Positions 8,379-17,879 of a DNA stretch of 64,000 bases are shown here, piece after piece; within the stretch, counting starts at the first letter, position 1, and every line of letters starts with the position of its first letter. The notes under the pieces are model-generated. The model ran no database searches. It worked only from the letters and a program-made list of their open reading frames with translations, and was not told the DNA's origin. Source of the stretch: JBDUDK01 sp040002995 (GTDB lineage: Bacteria; Actinomycetota; Acidimicrobiia; Acidimicrobiales; Ilumatobacteraceae). The translations under genes were made by a program, and so were the position numbers. Location of the stretch: contig JBDUDK010000091.1 in the NCBI GenBank assembly GCA_040002995.1, positions 1 to 64,000 on the forward strand, in the 5' to 3' direction.

Positions 8379-8511
8379 GTACGCTCGCCGCCCTACCGAA
8401 GATGCGCGAGTGTTATCTCCGGCACGCGACAAGTGTCGGGGCCGTTACATACAGGACATGCCGACGCGGCGCATAGTTGCACCAACGACCAACCACAAGG
8501 AGCTCAAAAAC
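8379..8511. other. Intergenic leader region of the small basic protein
   Basis: No coding sequence is visible here. A short imperfect dyad CGACA-AG-TGTCG sits at 8427-8438. TTACAT (8445-8450) could act as a -10 box but has no convincing -35. A good SD AAGGAG is at 8498-8503 for the ORF at 8512. Confidence 0.35.
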
Positions 8512-8664
8512 ATGGCCGTTAAGAAAATCAGTCCCAAGAGCCCCGATGCCAAGGCAACTGCGGCAAAGGGCGAGAAGAAGGCTGACGAGCGTAAGACGGC
8601 GACGAGCCGAGTTGCGTCGTCCCGCAGGGCGTCCTCGTCCCGCCGCGCGATGCACAAGAGCTAA
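8512..8664 (+). CDS. Small Lys/Ala/Ser/Arg-rich basic protein, 50 aa
   Basis: Begins MAVKKISPKSPDAKATAAKG and ends with an Arg/Ser-rich tail. The composition resembles the disordered tails of actinobacterial histone-like proteins (HupB, Lsr2 partners), so nucleic-acid binding is plausible, but no fold can be named. A strong SD (AAGGAG at 8498) and a perfect-stem hairpin 34 bases after the stop make it look like a real monocistronic gene. Confidence 0.65.
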   Translation: MAVKKISPKSPDAKATAAKGEKKADERKTATSRVASSRRASSSRRAMHKS

Positions 8665-8698
8665 TCAACGTCTCATCTGTCAGCTGGCAGTATCGGCG

Positions 8699-8726
8699 AG
8701 CCCGGTCCTCCCCTTTGGACCGGGCT
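8699..8726. terminator. Hairpin terminator between convergent genes
   Basis: AGCCCGGTCC (8699-8708) pairs perfectly with GGACCGGGCT (8717-8726) across an 8-base loop. There is no T-run, which is common for terminators in GC-rich actinobacteria. It lies between the small basic ORF and the convergent cyclase gene ending at 8750, so it may act in both directions. Confidence 0.7.
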
Positions 8727-8749
8727 TCGTCGCGCCATAGACGTCCCGC

Positions 8750-11572
8750 CTAAGAAACGGCGTCCGCCGCCGATTCGACCGGGCGCGAGCCATCCCGTAG
8801 GCCGCGGGCCAGCTCGGTAAGAAGCGTCGCTCGGGCTTCGTCACCACGCCTACCCGCGCAGGTGGCGAGACCCTCTACGGCCTCCGCGACGCAGTACACG
8901 ATGGGTATCGCCGTGAACGTGTCGACAGCGGCCAGAAACCGCGACTCGGCATCCGAGACGCGCCCATCCGCGACGGCTACAAGCCCGGCGCCGACGTCCG
9001 CGAGTGCCCGTTCGCGAGGGCTGGCGGCGCGCTCGGCGGCTGCGTCCAACTCGGCTGCGTAGACCTTCAGCCCGTCTGTGTCCCCCTGCGCCGCGCACAC
9101 CTGGACCAGCAGGTACAGATCTTGGATTACCTCGGTCGGAAACACGAGCACGTCAATGGCGAGGGTCTCGTTCGCGAACCGGCGGGCGTCGACGAGATGG
9201 CCGCGGGCGAGGGCGAGACACCCTTTGCCGAATAACGCTGAGGCCAATCCGATAGGTGACGCCGTGCGATGGGCCGCCTCTTCGGCCTTGGCGTAGAGGG
9301 CTTCCGCCCGGTCAAGGTCTCCCACGGTGAGCGCCGCCCGGCCCGCCTGGTAGATGAGGTTCGGTTCGAATAGTCCGAATTGGGCAGTCCCACCGACGAA
9401 GAAACGTTCCAGGAGTTGACGAGCGTCGGCGGCGGCTCCTCGGCGCATGAGGATGCTGGCGAGTGGCATCAGCGCCACGCCGAGATATGGCGGGTGATTG
9501 GCGCGCGATGCGAGTGCGACCGCCTGCTCAAGGAGGACGCGCCCGGTCTCCTGCTCCATCTGTTTTTCGCCCAGCCGGCCGAGGGCGAACAACTCCGCGG
9601 CGACGTCATCCATTGCGCGTGCCAAGAGAAGGGCTTGCTCAGCCATCACTGCGAGCGTGTCCTTGGCGCGGTCGAGTTGCCATGTGGCGAGCATCAAGAG
9701 AAGAAGGCGGTCTCGGGCTGGTGTGTCCTCGACGGACATGGCGCGGTCGATCCAGTCGGCGACCTCGGCGACTACTCCGGCGGTTCCGAGCCCGAACGGG
9801 CCGAACGCGCCAACGAGCCGAACGAGCGAGCGGTCATCGCCGCTCTCACAAGTCGCGGCGTACGCGGCTCGGATGTTGGCCTCTTCTCGACCGAGGTCGG
9901 CGAATGCGGGGGCGGGGTCGGGTCCTTCAAGCCGCTGTCGCGTCGCTGCGGCCCAGTCCAGTATCCACGCGACGAGGCGAGCCGAGACCGTCTCTGCTTC
10001 GCCCGCGGCCTCCAGTCGTCCATAGGCGAAGGCCCGAACCGTCTCGAGCATCCGGAAACGGACCCCTTCCGGCGTGCGGTCGGCGACCACGAGCGAGCGC
10101 GCAACGAGTGCGTGAAGCTCGTCGACCACAGGTCGCCCGTCGACGCAGCCGTCAGCTCCGTCGGCGCAAACCTGCACCGAGGCGGAAATATTGGCGCCAC
10201 CTTGGAATACCGAGAGTCGACGAAGCGCCGCCTGTCGAGGCGCGCTGAGCAGTTCGTAGCTCCACGCGATCGCCGCGTCCAGCGTGTGGTGGCGAGGAGT
10301 GGCGCCGCGCCGCTCGACGCGCAGAACGTTGAGTTGGTCGAGGATCTCGGCGGGTGTGAGCGCCCGAACTCGAGCCGATACCAGTTCGATGCCGAGCGGT
10401 AGGCCGTCGACGGTTCGGCAGATCTGGACCAACGCGTCTCGGTCCGAACCGCTCGGCCTGAACGTGGGGTCGGCGGCGCGGGCGCGCATCGTGAACAATT
10501 CGATGGCGTCGTCGTCGGACAGAGAGTCGACAGCCACGACGACCTCCTCGACCAAGTCGAGAGGTTCGCGGCTCGTGGCCAAGATGCGCACGCTCCGGCA
10601 TGTTCGCAAGACAGCGTCGACCAGGCTGGCGACGTCGTCGATGAGGTGCTCGCAGTTATCGAGGTATACGAGAAGTTCGCGTTCAAGGAGGACGTCGATG
10701 ATGTCCGCCTGCCGGATACCGAATTCACCAGAGCGCATCCCTAACGCACTGCCGACCACTGTGGTCACGAGGCCGCCATCGCGTATGAGCGACAGATCCA
10801 CGAAGCACACGCCGTCGCGATGGGCATCAGCGCACCGAAGCGCCACCTGGTCGGCAATCGAGGTCTTGCCGACACCGCCCGGCCCGACGAGACACACCAG
10901 TCGCGCCGTCTCCAGCGCGGCCGTCGCCGCGACGACCAAGTCATCGCGACCGATGAGAGTCCGCTCCGCCGGGAGCCGGAACGCCGGCAGGCCGGCGGTG
11001 CCCTCACTCACCAACGGCGGGAAGTCAGCCCCGAGATCGGGGTGGCACAACTGAAAGACACGTTCAGCTGTGCTCAGGCCCTTGAGCCGGTGAACACCCA
11101 ACTCGCGCAGGCTCACGCCCGCCGGAGGTGTCGCGCGTACCAACCGCGCCGTCGTCTCCGAAACCAACACCTGTCCGGGGTGAGCCAAGCCGCGCAGTCG
11201 CGCGCACAGATTCACCGCCGTGCCGTAGTAGTCGCCGTCGCGAGTTTCGACCTCACCGGTGTGCAAACCCGCCCTCACCCGGATGGGCTCCGCCGTCACC
11301 CAGGTAGCCGCATGCAACCCGGCCATGACACCAACGGCAGCCGCGGCCGCGTCGCTCGACCGCCCGAACACCGCGAAACGGGAATCGCCCTCGCCGCGCG
11401 GGCGAACCAGAGTCCCACCGCAGCGGACGACCGCATCATCGATGACCTTGTCGTGGACCACCATGTCCGCCGCCATCGCCGCCGCGTCTTGTTCCCAGAG
11501 CTGCGTCGACCCGACAATGTCGGTCAACAGGAACGTCACGGTCCCCGCTAACTCACCGCCGGCCACCGCCAA
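8750..11572 (-). CDS. Class III adenylate cyclase-STAND ATPase-TPR protein, copy 1
   Basis: A 940-residue signalling protein. Residues 10-180 are a class III nucleotide cyclase domain with both metal aspartates (TDIVGS, D18; GEGDSRFAVF, D63) and the transition-state Asn/Arg (VNLCARL, about 121-125). Next come a STAND/NB-ARC ATPase with P-loop GPGGVGKTS (230-238), Walker B YLDNCEH and the ATSREPL sensor, and a C-terminal TPR-like helical region. No LuxR HTH is present at the end. The start is TTG 11572, or GTG 11566. It lies 34 bases downstream of a close paralogue. Confidence 0.92.
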   Translation of the reverse strand: MAVAGGELAGTVTFLLTDIVGSTQLWEQDAAAMAADMVVHDKVIDDAVVRCGGTLVRPRGEGDSRFAVFGRSSDAAAAAVGVMAGLHAATWVTAEPIRVRAGLHTGEVETRDGDYYGTAVNLCARLRGLAHPGQVLVSETTARLVRATPPAGVSLRELGVHRLKGLSTAERVFQLCHPDLGADFPPLVSEGTAGLPAFRLPAERTLIGRDDLVVAATAALETARLVCLVGPGGVGKTSIADQVALRCADAHRDGVCFVDLSLIRDGGLVTTVVGSALGMRSGEFGIRQADIIDVLLERELLVYLDNCEHLIDDVASLVDAVLRTCRSVRILATSREPLDLVEEVVVAVDSLSDDDAIELFTMRARAADPTFRPSGSDRDALVQICRTVDGLPLGIELVSARVRALTPAEILDQLNVLRVERRGATPRHHTLDAAIAWSYELLSAPRQAALRRLSVFQGGANISASVQVCADGADGCVDGRPVVDELHALVARSLVVADRTPEGVRFRMLETVRAFAYGRLEAAGEAETVSARLVAWILDWAAATRQRLEGPDPAPAFADLGREEANIRAAYAATCESGDDRSLVRLVGAFGPFGLGTAGVVAEVADWIDRAMSVEDTPARDRLLLLMLATWQLDRAKDTLAVMAEQALLLARAMDDVAAELFALGRLGEKQMEQETGRVLLEQAVALASRANHPPYLGVALMPLASILMRRGAAADARQLLERFFVGGTAQFGLFEPNLIYQAGRAALTVGDLDRAEALYAKAEEAAHRTASPIGLASALFGKGCLALARGHLVDARRFANETLAIDVLVFPTEVIQDLYLLVQVCAAQGDTDGLKVYAAELDAAAERAASPRERALADVGAGLVAVADGRVSDAESRFLAAVDTFTAIPIVYCVAEAVEGLATCAGRRGDEARATLLTELARGLRDGSRPVESAADAVS

Positions 11573-11606
11573 ACCTTACGACCGGCATCAGGGACACCCT
11601 GCCCCG

Positions 11607-14414
11607 CTACGCCACGGCGTCCGCCACCGATTCGACCGGTCGAGAGCCGTCCCGCAGGCCACCCTCCAGGTCGGTGAGTGCTGATGCCCGGACTTGATCA
11701 CCTCTTGCCCTCGCGCACGCCGCGAGGCCGTCTACCGCGTCGGCGACGGAGTCCACCATGGGGATCGATGCCAACATATCGATGGCCGCGAGAAACCGAG
11801 GCTCGGCGTCGTCCGCACGGCCGTTGGCCAGAGCAACGAAACCTGCAGCGAGGCCTGCATGTGCGCGCGCGAAGGGGCTTGCCATTGAGGCTCCTTCGAG
11901 CAGGGTCGCATAGTGCGTCAGCGCATCTACGTCTCCCTGCATCGCACAAATTCTAGCCAATGTGTAGTGGTGGTGAGGAAGCTCGCCGCGGTCCACAAGG
12001 GCGTCGATAGCCAAGCTCTCCTCGTGCCAGCGGCGCGCCGCGGCGAGATCCCGTCGCGCGAACGCCAGAACTCCCTTCCCGAAAAGCACATAGGACAGAC
12101 CCAGCTGCGACGCTGTGCGTTCGGCTGCATTCTCGGCCGCGAGCAAAAATGCTTCCGCGCGATCGAGGTCGGCGGTCATCCATGCCGCACGGGCCGCTTG
12201 GTAGAGGAGCATGGGCTCGACCAGCCCGAACTGGGCGGTACCGCCCGCGATGACCTCTTCGAGGCGCCGGCGCGCGTCGTCGATCGCGCGCCGCCGGAGC
12301 AGAACATTGACGAACCCGTTCAACGCCGACGCGAAGAAGACCGGATGGTGGGCTTGGGGGGCCAGCGCAATCGCTTCTTCCAGGAGCACCGCGCCGGCGT
12401 CCTCCTCCAGGCGCTTGCCCGCTGCCTGCGCAATGGCGAACATCTGCGAGGCAACGTCGCCGGCGCGGACAGCGAGGTCACGTGCTTGCTCCGCCAGGTC
12501 CTCGACGGGTCCATCCAATCGCCAGATAGCCAGCAGTAACAGCGGGAGGCGGTCTCCGGGTGGCGTGCCCTCGATAGCGAGGGCGTGGTCGATCCATTCG
12601 TCGACTTCCGCGACGACGCCGGACGATCCAAGCCCGAACGGGCCGAATGCGCCGACGAGCCGCACCAGTGACACGTCGTCGCCGCTGTTTCGACACGCGG
12701 CATACGTCGCCCTGATATTGGCCTCTTCCCGAACGAGATCAGCGATCGCGGGCGCCGGGTCTGGCCCTTCGAGTCGCTGTCGTGCGGACGCGGCCCAGTC
12801 CAGCATCCACGCGACGAAGCGAAGTCGCACCATCTCGGCTTCGCCCGCTGCTTCCAGCCGATCACCCGCGAAGGCTCGCACCGTCTCGAGCAACCGAAAC
12901 CGGACTCCGTCCGGCGAGCGGTCAGCCACCACGAGCGAGCGGGCAACGAGTGCGTGTAGATGCTCCACCACCGAGCGTTCGGCGACGGCGCCCTGAGATC
13001 CGTCGGCGCACACCTTCACGGCCGCGGGAATGTCGGCGCCCCCGTGAAATACGGACAGTCGACGGAGGACGGCCTGTCGCGACACGTTGAGAAGCTCATA
13101 GCTCCACGCGATTGCCGCGTCCAACGAGTGATGGCGTGGGGTAGCTCCGCGGCGTTCGACGCGAAGCACGTTTAGTTGGTCGAGGATCGCGGACGGTGTG
13201 AGCGCGCGAACTCGAGCCGACACCAACTCGATGCCGAGGGGTAGACCGTCGACACTCCGGCAGATCTGGATCAACGCGCCTCGGTCAGAGCTCCCGGGGT
13301 TAAACGTCGGATCGGCGGCGCGGGCCCGGATAGTGAACAGCTCGATCGCGTCATCGTCCGACAACGAGTCGACGAGCACCACGACCTCGTCGACGAGGTC
13401 GAGGGGTTCGCGACTCGTGGCCAGGATGTGCACTCCAGGGCACGCGCGCAGCACGGCATCGATCAGGTTGGCGGCGGCGTCGATGAGGTGCTCGCAGTTG
13501 TCAATGTAGAGAAGAAGTTCTCGGGCGGCGAGAACGTCGACGACGTCTGCCAACGCTATGCCCGCCTCACCAGAACGCATCCCAAGCGCGCTGCCGACCA
13601 CGCCGGTGACGAGCCCGCCGTCCCGAATGAGCGTCAAGTCCACCGAACACACGCCATCGCGGTGGGCACCGGCGCGCACAGTGGCGGCCTGGTCGGCGAT
13701 CGATGTCTTCCCGACGCCGCCCGGCCCGACCAGACACACCAGGCGGGCACTCTCGAGCGCGGCGGTCACCGCATCGACTAAACCGGTCCGACCGATCAAA
13801 GTCCGTTTGGCCGGAAGGCGAAACGCAGGCAGGCCGGGACTGTCCTCGCTCACCAACGCTGGAAAGTCCTCATCGAGATCGGTGTGGCACAACTGAAAGA
13901 CGTGCTCCGGAGTGCTCAAACCCTTGAGCCGGTGAACACCCAACTCCCTCACACTCACGCCCGACGGTGGCGTCGCCCTCACCAAACGGGCCGTCGTCTC
14001 CGACACCAGCACCTGGCCCGGATAGGCCAAGCCGCGCAGCCGCGCGCACAGGTTCACCGCCGTGCCGTAGTAGTCGCCATCGCGTGTCTCGGCCTCACCG
14101 GTGTGCAAACCCACCCGCACCCGGACGGGCTCTGGCGTCGGCCACCTGGCTGCCGCCAACCCCGCCACCACACCAACCGCGGCCGCAGCCGCGTCACTCG
14201 TGCGCCCGAACACCGCAAAGCGCGAGTCGCCCTCGCCACGCGGACGGACAACCACCCCACCACACCGAGCCACCACCTCATCGATGACCCCGTCGTGGAC
14301 GACCATGGCCGCCACCATCGCCCCCGCATCTTGTTCCCACAACTGCGTCGACCCGACGATGTCAGTCAGGAGGAACGTCACCGTCCCCGCTAACTCACCG
14401 CCGGCCACCACCAA
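11607..14414 (-). CDS. Class III adenylate cyclase-STAND ATPase-TPR protein, copy 2
   Basis: A paralogue of the gene at 8750 with the same order: cyclase (TDIVGS, GEGDSRFAVF), P-loop ATPase (GPGGVGKTS, YIDNCEH, ATSREPL) and TPR-like C-terminus, about 935 residues. The N-terminal half is nearly identical to copy 1, whereas the C-terminal helical region has diverged. I set the start at TTG 14414, aligned with copy 1 (GTG 14411 also fits); the frame is open to 14486 but that part overlaps the upstream Crp-like gene. It starts 13 bases after that gene's stop, so the three form one operon. Confidence 0.92.
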   Translation of the reverse strand: MVVAGGELAGTVTFLLTDIVGSTQLWEQDAGAMVAAMVVHDGVIDEVVARCGGVVVRPRGEGDSRFAVFGRTSDAAAAAVGVVAGLAAARWPTPEPVRVRVGLHTGEAETRDGDYYGTAVNLCARLRGLAYPGQVLVSETTARLVRATPPSGVSVRELGVHRLKGLSTPEHVFQLCHTDLDEDFPALVSEDSPGLPAFRLPAKRTLIGRTGLVDAVTAALESARLVCLVGPGGVGKTSIADQAATVRAGAHRDGVCSVDLTLIRDGGLVTGVVGSALGMRSGEAGIALADVVDVLAARELLLYIDNCEHLIDAAANLIDAVLRACPGVHILATSREPLDLVDEVVVLVDSLSDDDAIELFTIRARAADPTFNPGSSDRGALIQICRSVDGLPLGIELVSARVRALTPSAILDQLNVLRVERRGATPRHHSLDAAIAWSYELLNVSRQAVLRRLSVFHGGADIPAAVKVCADGSQGAVAERSVVEHLHALVARSLVVADRSPDGVRFRLLETVRAFAGDRLEAAGEAEMVRLRFVAWMLDWAASARQRLEGPDPAPAIADLVREEANIRATYAACRNSGDDVSLVRLVGAFGPFGLGSSGVVAEVDEWIDHALAIEGTPPGDRLPLLLLAIWRLDGPVEDLAEQARDLAVRAGDVASQMFAIAQAAGKRLEEDAGAVLLEEAIALAPQAHHPVFFASALNGFVNVLLRRRAIDDARRRLEEVIAGGTAQFGLVEPMLLYQAARAAWMTADLDRAEAFLLAAENAAERTASQLGLSYVLFGKGVLAFARRDLAAARRWHEESLAIDALVDRGELPHHHYTLARICAMQGDVDALTHYATLLEGASMASPFARAHAGLAAGFVALANGRADDAEPRFLAAIDMLASIPMVDSVADAVDGLAACARARGDQVRASALTDLEGGLRDGSRPVESVADAVA

Positions 14415-14427
14415 ACCGTACGCCCGG

Positions 14428-15078
14428 TCAGCGGGCGAGGCGTGCGAGAGCGCTGCAGTCGACGATCGAGATGCGGCCCCGACCAAGTTCGATCAGTCCT
14501 TGCCCTTCAAGTTCCTGGAGGATCTTGTTCACGGTCGGGCGCGAGGCACCACACAGGTCGGCCACGTCATCTTGATTCAAGGGCACCAACACCGACGCCT
14601 CGCCGGATCCGTACTGTTCGCTCAAAGCCACGAGGCAACGAGCCAGCCGTTTCGGCACGGGTAAATACAGCGCGTCGAGCAACTGGTGCGTGAGACGCCG
14701 GACCTCGCCGATGAGCCCTTCCAACATCACGCGATCCACCTCTGGATGAGCGCGCCGCAACTGCTCAATGCGATCACTCGACAACACAAGGGTCTCGACT
14801 GGCTCCAACGCTCTGACGGTCGCCGTTCGGGGCCACGGTGAGATCACCGCCAACTCGCCGAAGATCTCGCCCGGCCCCAACACGCGTATCGTCGCGGTGT
14901 CCCCCAACGGTGTCGTCACTCTGACCGCAACGCGGCCCTTGTCGAGCAGGTGGACGGTGTCGCCGGGGTCGCCCTCGTGGAAGATCGTCTCGCCGCGGTC
15001 GAAACGACGCCGGCGCGCCGCACTCAGGAATGCCCTGGCCTCGTCGGCCGGCACGACGTCAAGGAACTCCCACTTCAC
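14428..15078 (-). CDS. Crp/Fnr family transcriptional regulator
   Basis: A 216-residue regulator. Residues 10-120 form a cNMP-binding beta-barrel with a phosphate-binding cassette FGELAVISPWPRTATVRA, which fits cAMP binding. A dimerisation helix follows, then a winged HTH (DVADLCGASRPTVNKILQEL, about 170-190). Starts at GTG 15078. It is the first gene of an operon with two cyclase-STAND proteins, so it probably senses their product. It is shorter than E. coli Crp's usual neighbours but complete. Confidence 0.93.
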   Translation of the reverse strand: MKWEFLDVVPADEARAFLSAARRRRFDRGETIFHEGDPGDTVHLLDKGRVAVRVTTPLGDTATIRVLGPGEIFGELAVISPWPRTATVRALEPVETLVLSSDRIEQLRRAHPEVDRVMLEGLIGEVRRLTHQLLDALYLPVPKRLARCLVALSEQYGSGEASVLVPLNQDDVADLCGASRPTVNKILQELEGQGLIELGRGRISIVDCSALARLAR

Positions 15079-15139
15079 CGGCGGCTTTCTAGCGCAGCGG
15101 GGGCCGGCCCTCGACCGACCCCGTAAGGCGCACCTCTGG

Positions 15140-15868
15140 CTACGACTCGGTTGGGAGCGTGAAGTCTTCGGGCGCTTGCCGAAGCCGCGCCTCGAAAGCG
15201 TTTACACCCGATGACGGAGTGGCGCGAAATCGAATTAGCTCGACCGCGTAGAACTGCGAGTTTGGCACCGTCGAGTTGAGGTAGCGCATCGATCGCAGCT
15301 CGGGGTCGGTGAATTTCTGGGAGACGGAGACAAAACGAAAGCCACCCGTTCGTAGCTGATTGTCGAGACGGTCCTGCCAACCTTTGACGTCGTCTTTGGG
15401 GTCGGTGCCCCACGTCGACTTCAGCACATCGGCAAGAGACTTCGCCTTGTACGCAGGGGCCACGGGGGGACAGCTCGGTGAGTTGAAATACCGCAGCGCC
15501 ACATACTCCTCGAACTCATCCACCGTCATGTCCCACAGATCACTTGCGTGATCGATGACCTGGGCCATGTATGCCCGAGAGTCGGGAGCGGCCGCACCAG
15601 TCTTGAACTCGATCAGCGCCAGTTCGCCACCCCGCCCGAGCACGACCAGATCGACCATGCCGGAGGGCAGTGCCGTGTCCTTGCCCACCACGACGGGAGT
15701 TTCCATGCCGAGTTCCTTCCACGGAAGTAACTCAGGCCAGGTCTTCATCAGCCCCGCCAGTTGCTTCTCGTTCTCGGCCTCGACTTCGTCGAGAAGCAAT
15801 TCGCCGCCGCCGTCCGGGTTGATTACCAGCATCGTTCTGCCCATGGCCGGCATTCTGTCGAACTTCAA
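15140..15868 (-). CDS. PD-(D/E)XK nuclease-like protein
   Basis: A 242-residue protein with a recognisable nuclease core: Asp in SGMVDLVVLG (about residue 73) and ExK in ELALIEFKTG (about 85-87), the classic D-x(n)-ExK arrangement. This resembles DUF91/NucS-like or restriction-type folds but I cannot assign a subfamily. The last 100 residues are not recognised. No methylase or other restriction gene is adjacent. A DNA repair or defence role is inference only. Confidence 0.65.
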   Translation of the reverse strand: MKFDRMPAMGRTMLVINPDGGGELLLDEVEAENEKQLAGLMKTWPELLPWKELGMETPVVVGKDTALPSGMVDLVVLGRGGELALIEFKTGAAAPDSRAYMAQVIDHASDLWDMTVDEFEEYVALRYFNSPSCPPVAPAYKAKSLADVLKSTWGTDPKDDVKGWQDRLDNQLRTGGFRFVSVSQKFTDPELRSMRYLNSTVPNSQFYAVELIRFRATPSSGVNAFEARLRQAPEDFTLPTES

Positions 15869-15919
15869 GTAAGAAACGTCCCAAGCAATCGGGGGATTCC
15901 TCCCAAATTGCCGGCCGCG

Positions 15920-17266
15920 CTAACGGTCAGTGGTGACCGACGCGCTCCGCGTATCAACTTCGGGGCCGACAATCGGCACTTCGGGCTCGACGTTCGGCAC
16001 CGACCGCAGGGTCCGGACACGCGAGAGCAGGACGGGCAGCACCGCGGTCAGCCCTCCTATGGCACCGATCCAAAGCGTCGCGCGCAGTCCGATGGCGTCA
16101 CCGAGGGCTCCGCCGACCAGCGACCCGATGGGGATCGTCCCCCACACCATGAAGCGCATCGTGGCGTTCATCCGACCCTGGAGTCGCTCAGGAGTAATGG
16201 CCTGGCGCAAACTGACCTGCGTGACGTTGTAGATGACGTTGGCGAACGAGCCGACGAGTCCGAATGTGATCAGGAGCGGAACGGCCGTCGATTTCGTCGC
16301 TAGCGGGACGGCGAGCGCGGCGAGGCTGGCCACAAAGGCCGACGCGACGATCGTTGGACCAACGCCGATCAATTTCGGCAGCCGGTTCGAAAGAAATGCG
16401 CCGAGAAGAGCCGATGTGCTGGCCACTGAGAACACGACGCCGATCAATCCCGGACTCATCCCAAGCTTGCGCACGGCAAACACGATGAGGACGACCTGCG
16501 TCATGTTCCCGAACAAGTTGGCGGTTGCCGTGCACGCGGCGATCCAACGCAGGTACGGATGGCGCAGGACATAGCGCAGGCCCTCGGCGATGTCGGCTCG
16601 CATCTTCGGGCGATCAGCATCAAGCGAATGGTGCGTAGCGGGTAACGGCTCGCTCCGTCGGATCAGCAGAACGAACACCGCCGACAAGGCGAAGCTGACA
16701 GCGTCCAACGCGATGGCCACCGGCGCCTTCACCAAGCTGATGAGGCCGCCCGCCATACCCGGCCCCGCGATCTGCGCACCCGATCGGCTGATCTCGAGTT
16801 TTCCGTTCCCCTCGACGAGGTGTTCCCGGTCCACGAGTGAGGGCAGATACGACTGGTACGCAACATCGAAGAAGACGGTGAGGACCCCGGTTGTGAACGC
16901 CACCACGTAGAGCTGTCCCAACGTGAGAACGTCGAGTTTGTAGGCAATGGGGATCGACGCAAGTGCCACAGCTCGGCCGAGGTCGCCAATGATCAGAATC
17001 GGACGACGGCGGAGCCGATCGACCCACACGCCGGCCGGGAGCCCGATCAAGATGAACGGGAGGAACTCGATCGTGCCGAGCAGACCGATCTGAAACGCGC
17101 TCGCCCGCAGAAGCAAGATCGCGGTGAGGGGGAGCGCGAGCAGCGTTACCTGCGAGCCGAGCTGGCTCACTGTCTCCGCCGACCACAGCCTCATGAAGTC
17201 GCGATGGCGCCACAGGCTGCTCACCGATAGCCCATCCGATTGGAGACGGTCACTTGGCGCGGCCAT
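15920..17266 (-). CDS. MFS transporter (MFS_3 / EntS-like exporter)
   Basis: A 448-residue major facilitator with about 12 membrane spans. The N-terminal FMRLWSAETVSQLGSQVTLL and loop 2-3 motif GVWVDRLRRRP are typical of the MFS_3 family, which includes enterobactin and drug exporters. Its start overlaps the end of the ArsR-type gene by 17 bases, so expression is coupled to that regulator. The probable function is efflux of a toxic or secreted small molecule, with the substrate unknown. Confidence 0.9.
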   Translation of the reverse strand: MAAPSDRLQSDGLSVSSLWRHRDFMRLWSAETVSQLGSQVTLLALPLTAILLLRASAFQIGLLGTIEFLPFILIGLPAGVWVDRLRRRPILIIGDLGRAVALASIPIAYKLDVLTLGQLYVVAFTTGVLTVFFDVAYQSYLPSLVDREHLVEGNGKLEISRSGAQIAGPGMAGGLISLVKAPVAIALDAVSFALSAVFVLLIRRSEPLPATHHSLDADRPKMRADIAEGLRYVLRHPYLRWIAACTATANLFGNMTQVVLIVFAVRKLGMSPGLIGVVFSVASTSALLGAFLSNRLPKLIGVGPTIVASAFVASLAALAVPLATKSTAVPLLITFGLVGSFANVIYNVTQVSLRQAITPERLQGRMNATMRFMVWGTIPIGSLVGGALGDAIGLRATLWIGAIGGLTAVLPVLLSRVRTLRSVPNVEPEVPIVGPEVDTRSASVTTDR

Positions 17267-17873
17267 GCTCCTCCTTCCGACGAACCGCCGCCCTCCGACG
17301 CAGCGCCGGATCTTCGGGGCGTGGGAATGCCGTCAGCGCGACGTGCACGGGACGCGCCCCCGCCGGCCTCTTGTTTTCGGAGCGCGAGGAGTAGCGCTCG
17401 ATCATGGCGGTGAAGCGCTCACCGAGCTTGATCAGTTCTTCCGGCGTGAGATAGGCCTCGAAGCTGTAGAACGTGCTCGCCTTCTGCCACTCGGCGGGCT
17501 CTTTCGCCTCAGTCGCCAGATACTGCGCAAGGATGCGCTGCTCGATCGCTACCCACTGACGACCCCAGAGCCGCGCCGCGGCACGGACCTTGGGCGAGTC
17601 CTGTGCGCTCTTGGGAATGCCGTGGCCATGGATCTTCAGTTGCCAGCGTCGCTCGCGCTTGTCGTCGCTCGGCACCTGTTCGACGAAGCCGAGCCGGCCC
17701 AGAGTGCGCAGGTGGTAGCTGCACGACGACGGGCTCTCGTCGGCGGTGGTCGAGCACTCCGTGGCGGTGGCCGGTCCCTCGTCGAGGTACGCGAGGATCG
17801 CCATCCGCGCCGGGTGAGCGAGCGCGCGAATGGCCGAAGGCTCGGTCAGCGCCACGTATTTTCCGAAAGCCAT
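17250..17873 (-). CDS. ArsR-type HTH transcriptional regulator
   Basis: A 207-residue protein with an N-terminal winged HTH (IRALAHPARMAILAYL, then SSCSYHLRTLGRLGFVEQV) of the ArsR/SmtB-like group with a long C-terminal extension. The ATG 17873 is chosen because it sits 6 bases downstream of a -10 box, giving a leaderless mRNA; the frame remains open further upstream without homology. It overlaps the MFS exporter, which it probably controls. No metal-binding cysteine pair is evident, so the ligand is probably organic. Confidence 0.88.
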   Translation of the reverse strand: MAFGKYVALTEPSAIRALAHPARMAILAYLDEGPATATECSTTADESPSSCSYHLRTLGRLGFVEQVPSDDKRERRWQLKIHGHGIPKSAQDSPKVRAAARLWGRQWVAIEQRILAQYLATEAKEPAEWQKASTFYSFEAYLTPEELIKLGERFTAMIERYSSRSENKRPAGARPVHVALTAFPRPEDPALRRRAAVRRKEEHGRAK

Positions 17874-17879
17874 ATTTCG

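Noticed and set aside
8427..8438. CGACA-AG-TGTCG dyad
   Set aside because: Short and imperfect; not strong enough to call an operator.
9380..10402. Plus-strand ORF of 340 aa
   Set aside because: Antisense to the cyclase-STAND gene, low complexity and no motif; high GC makes long shadows common.
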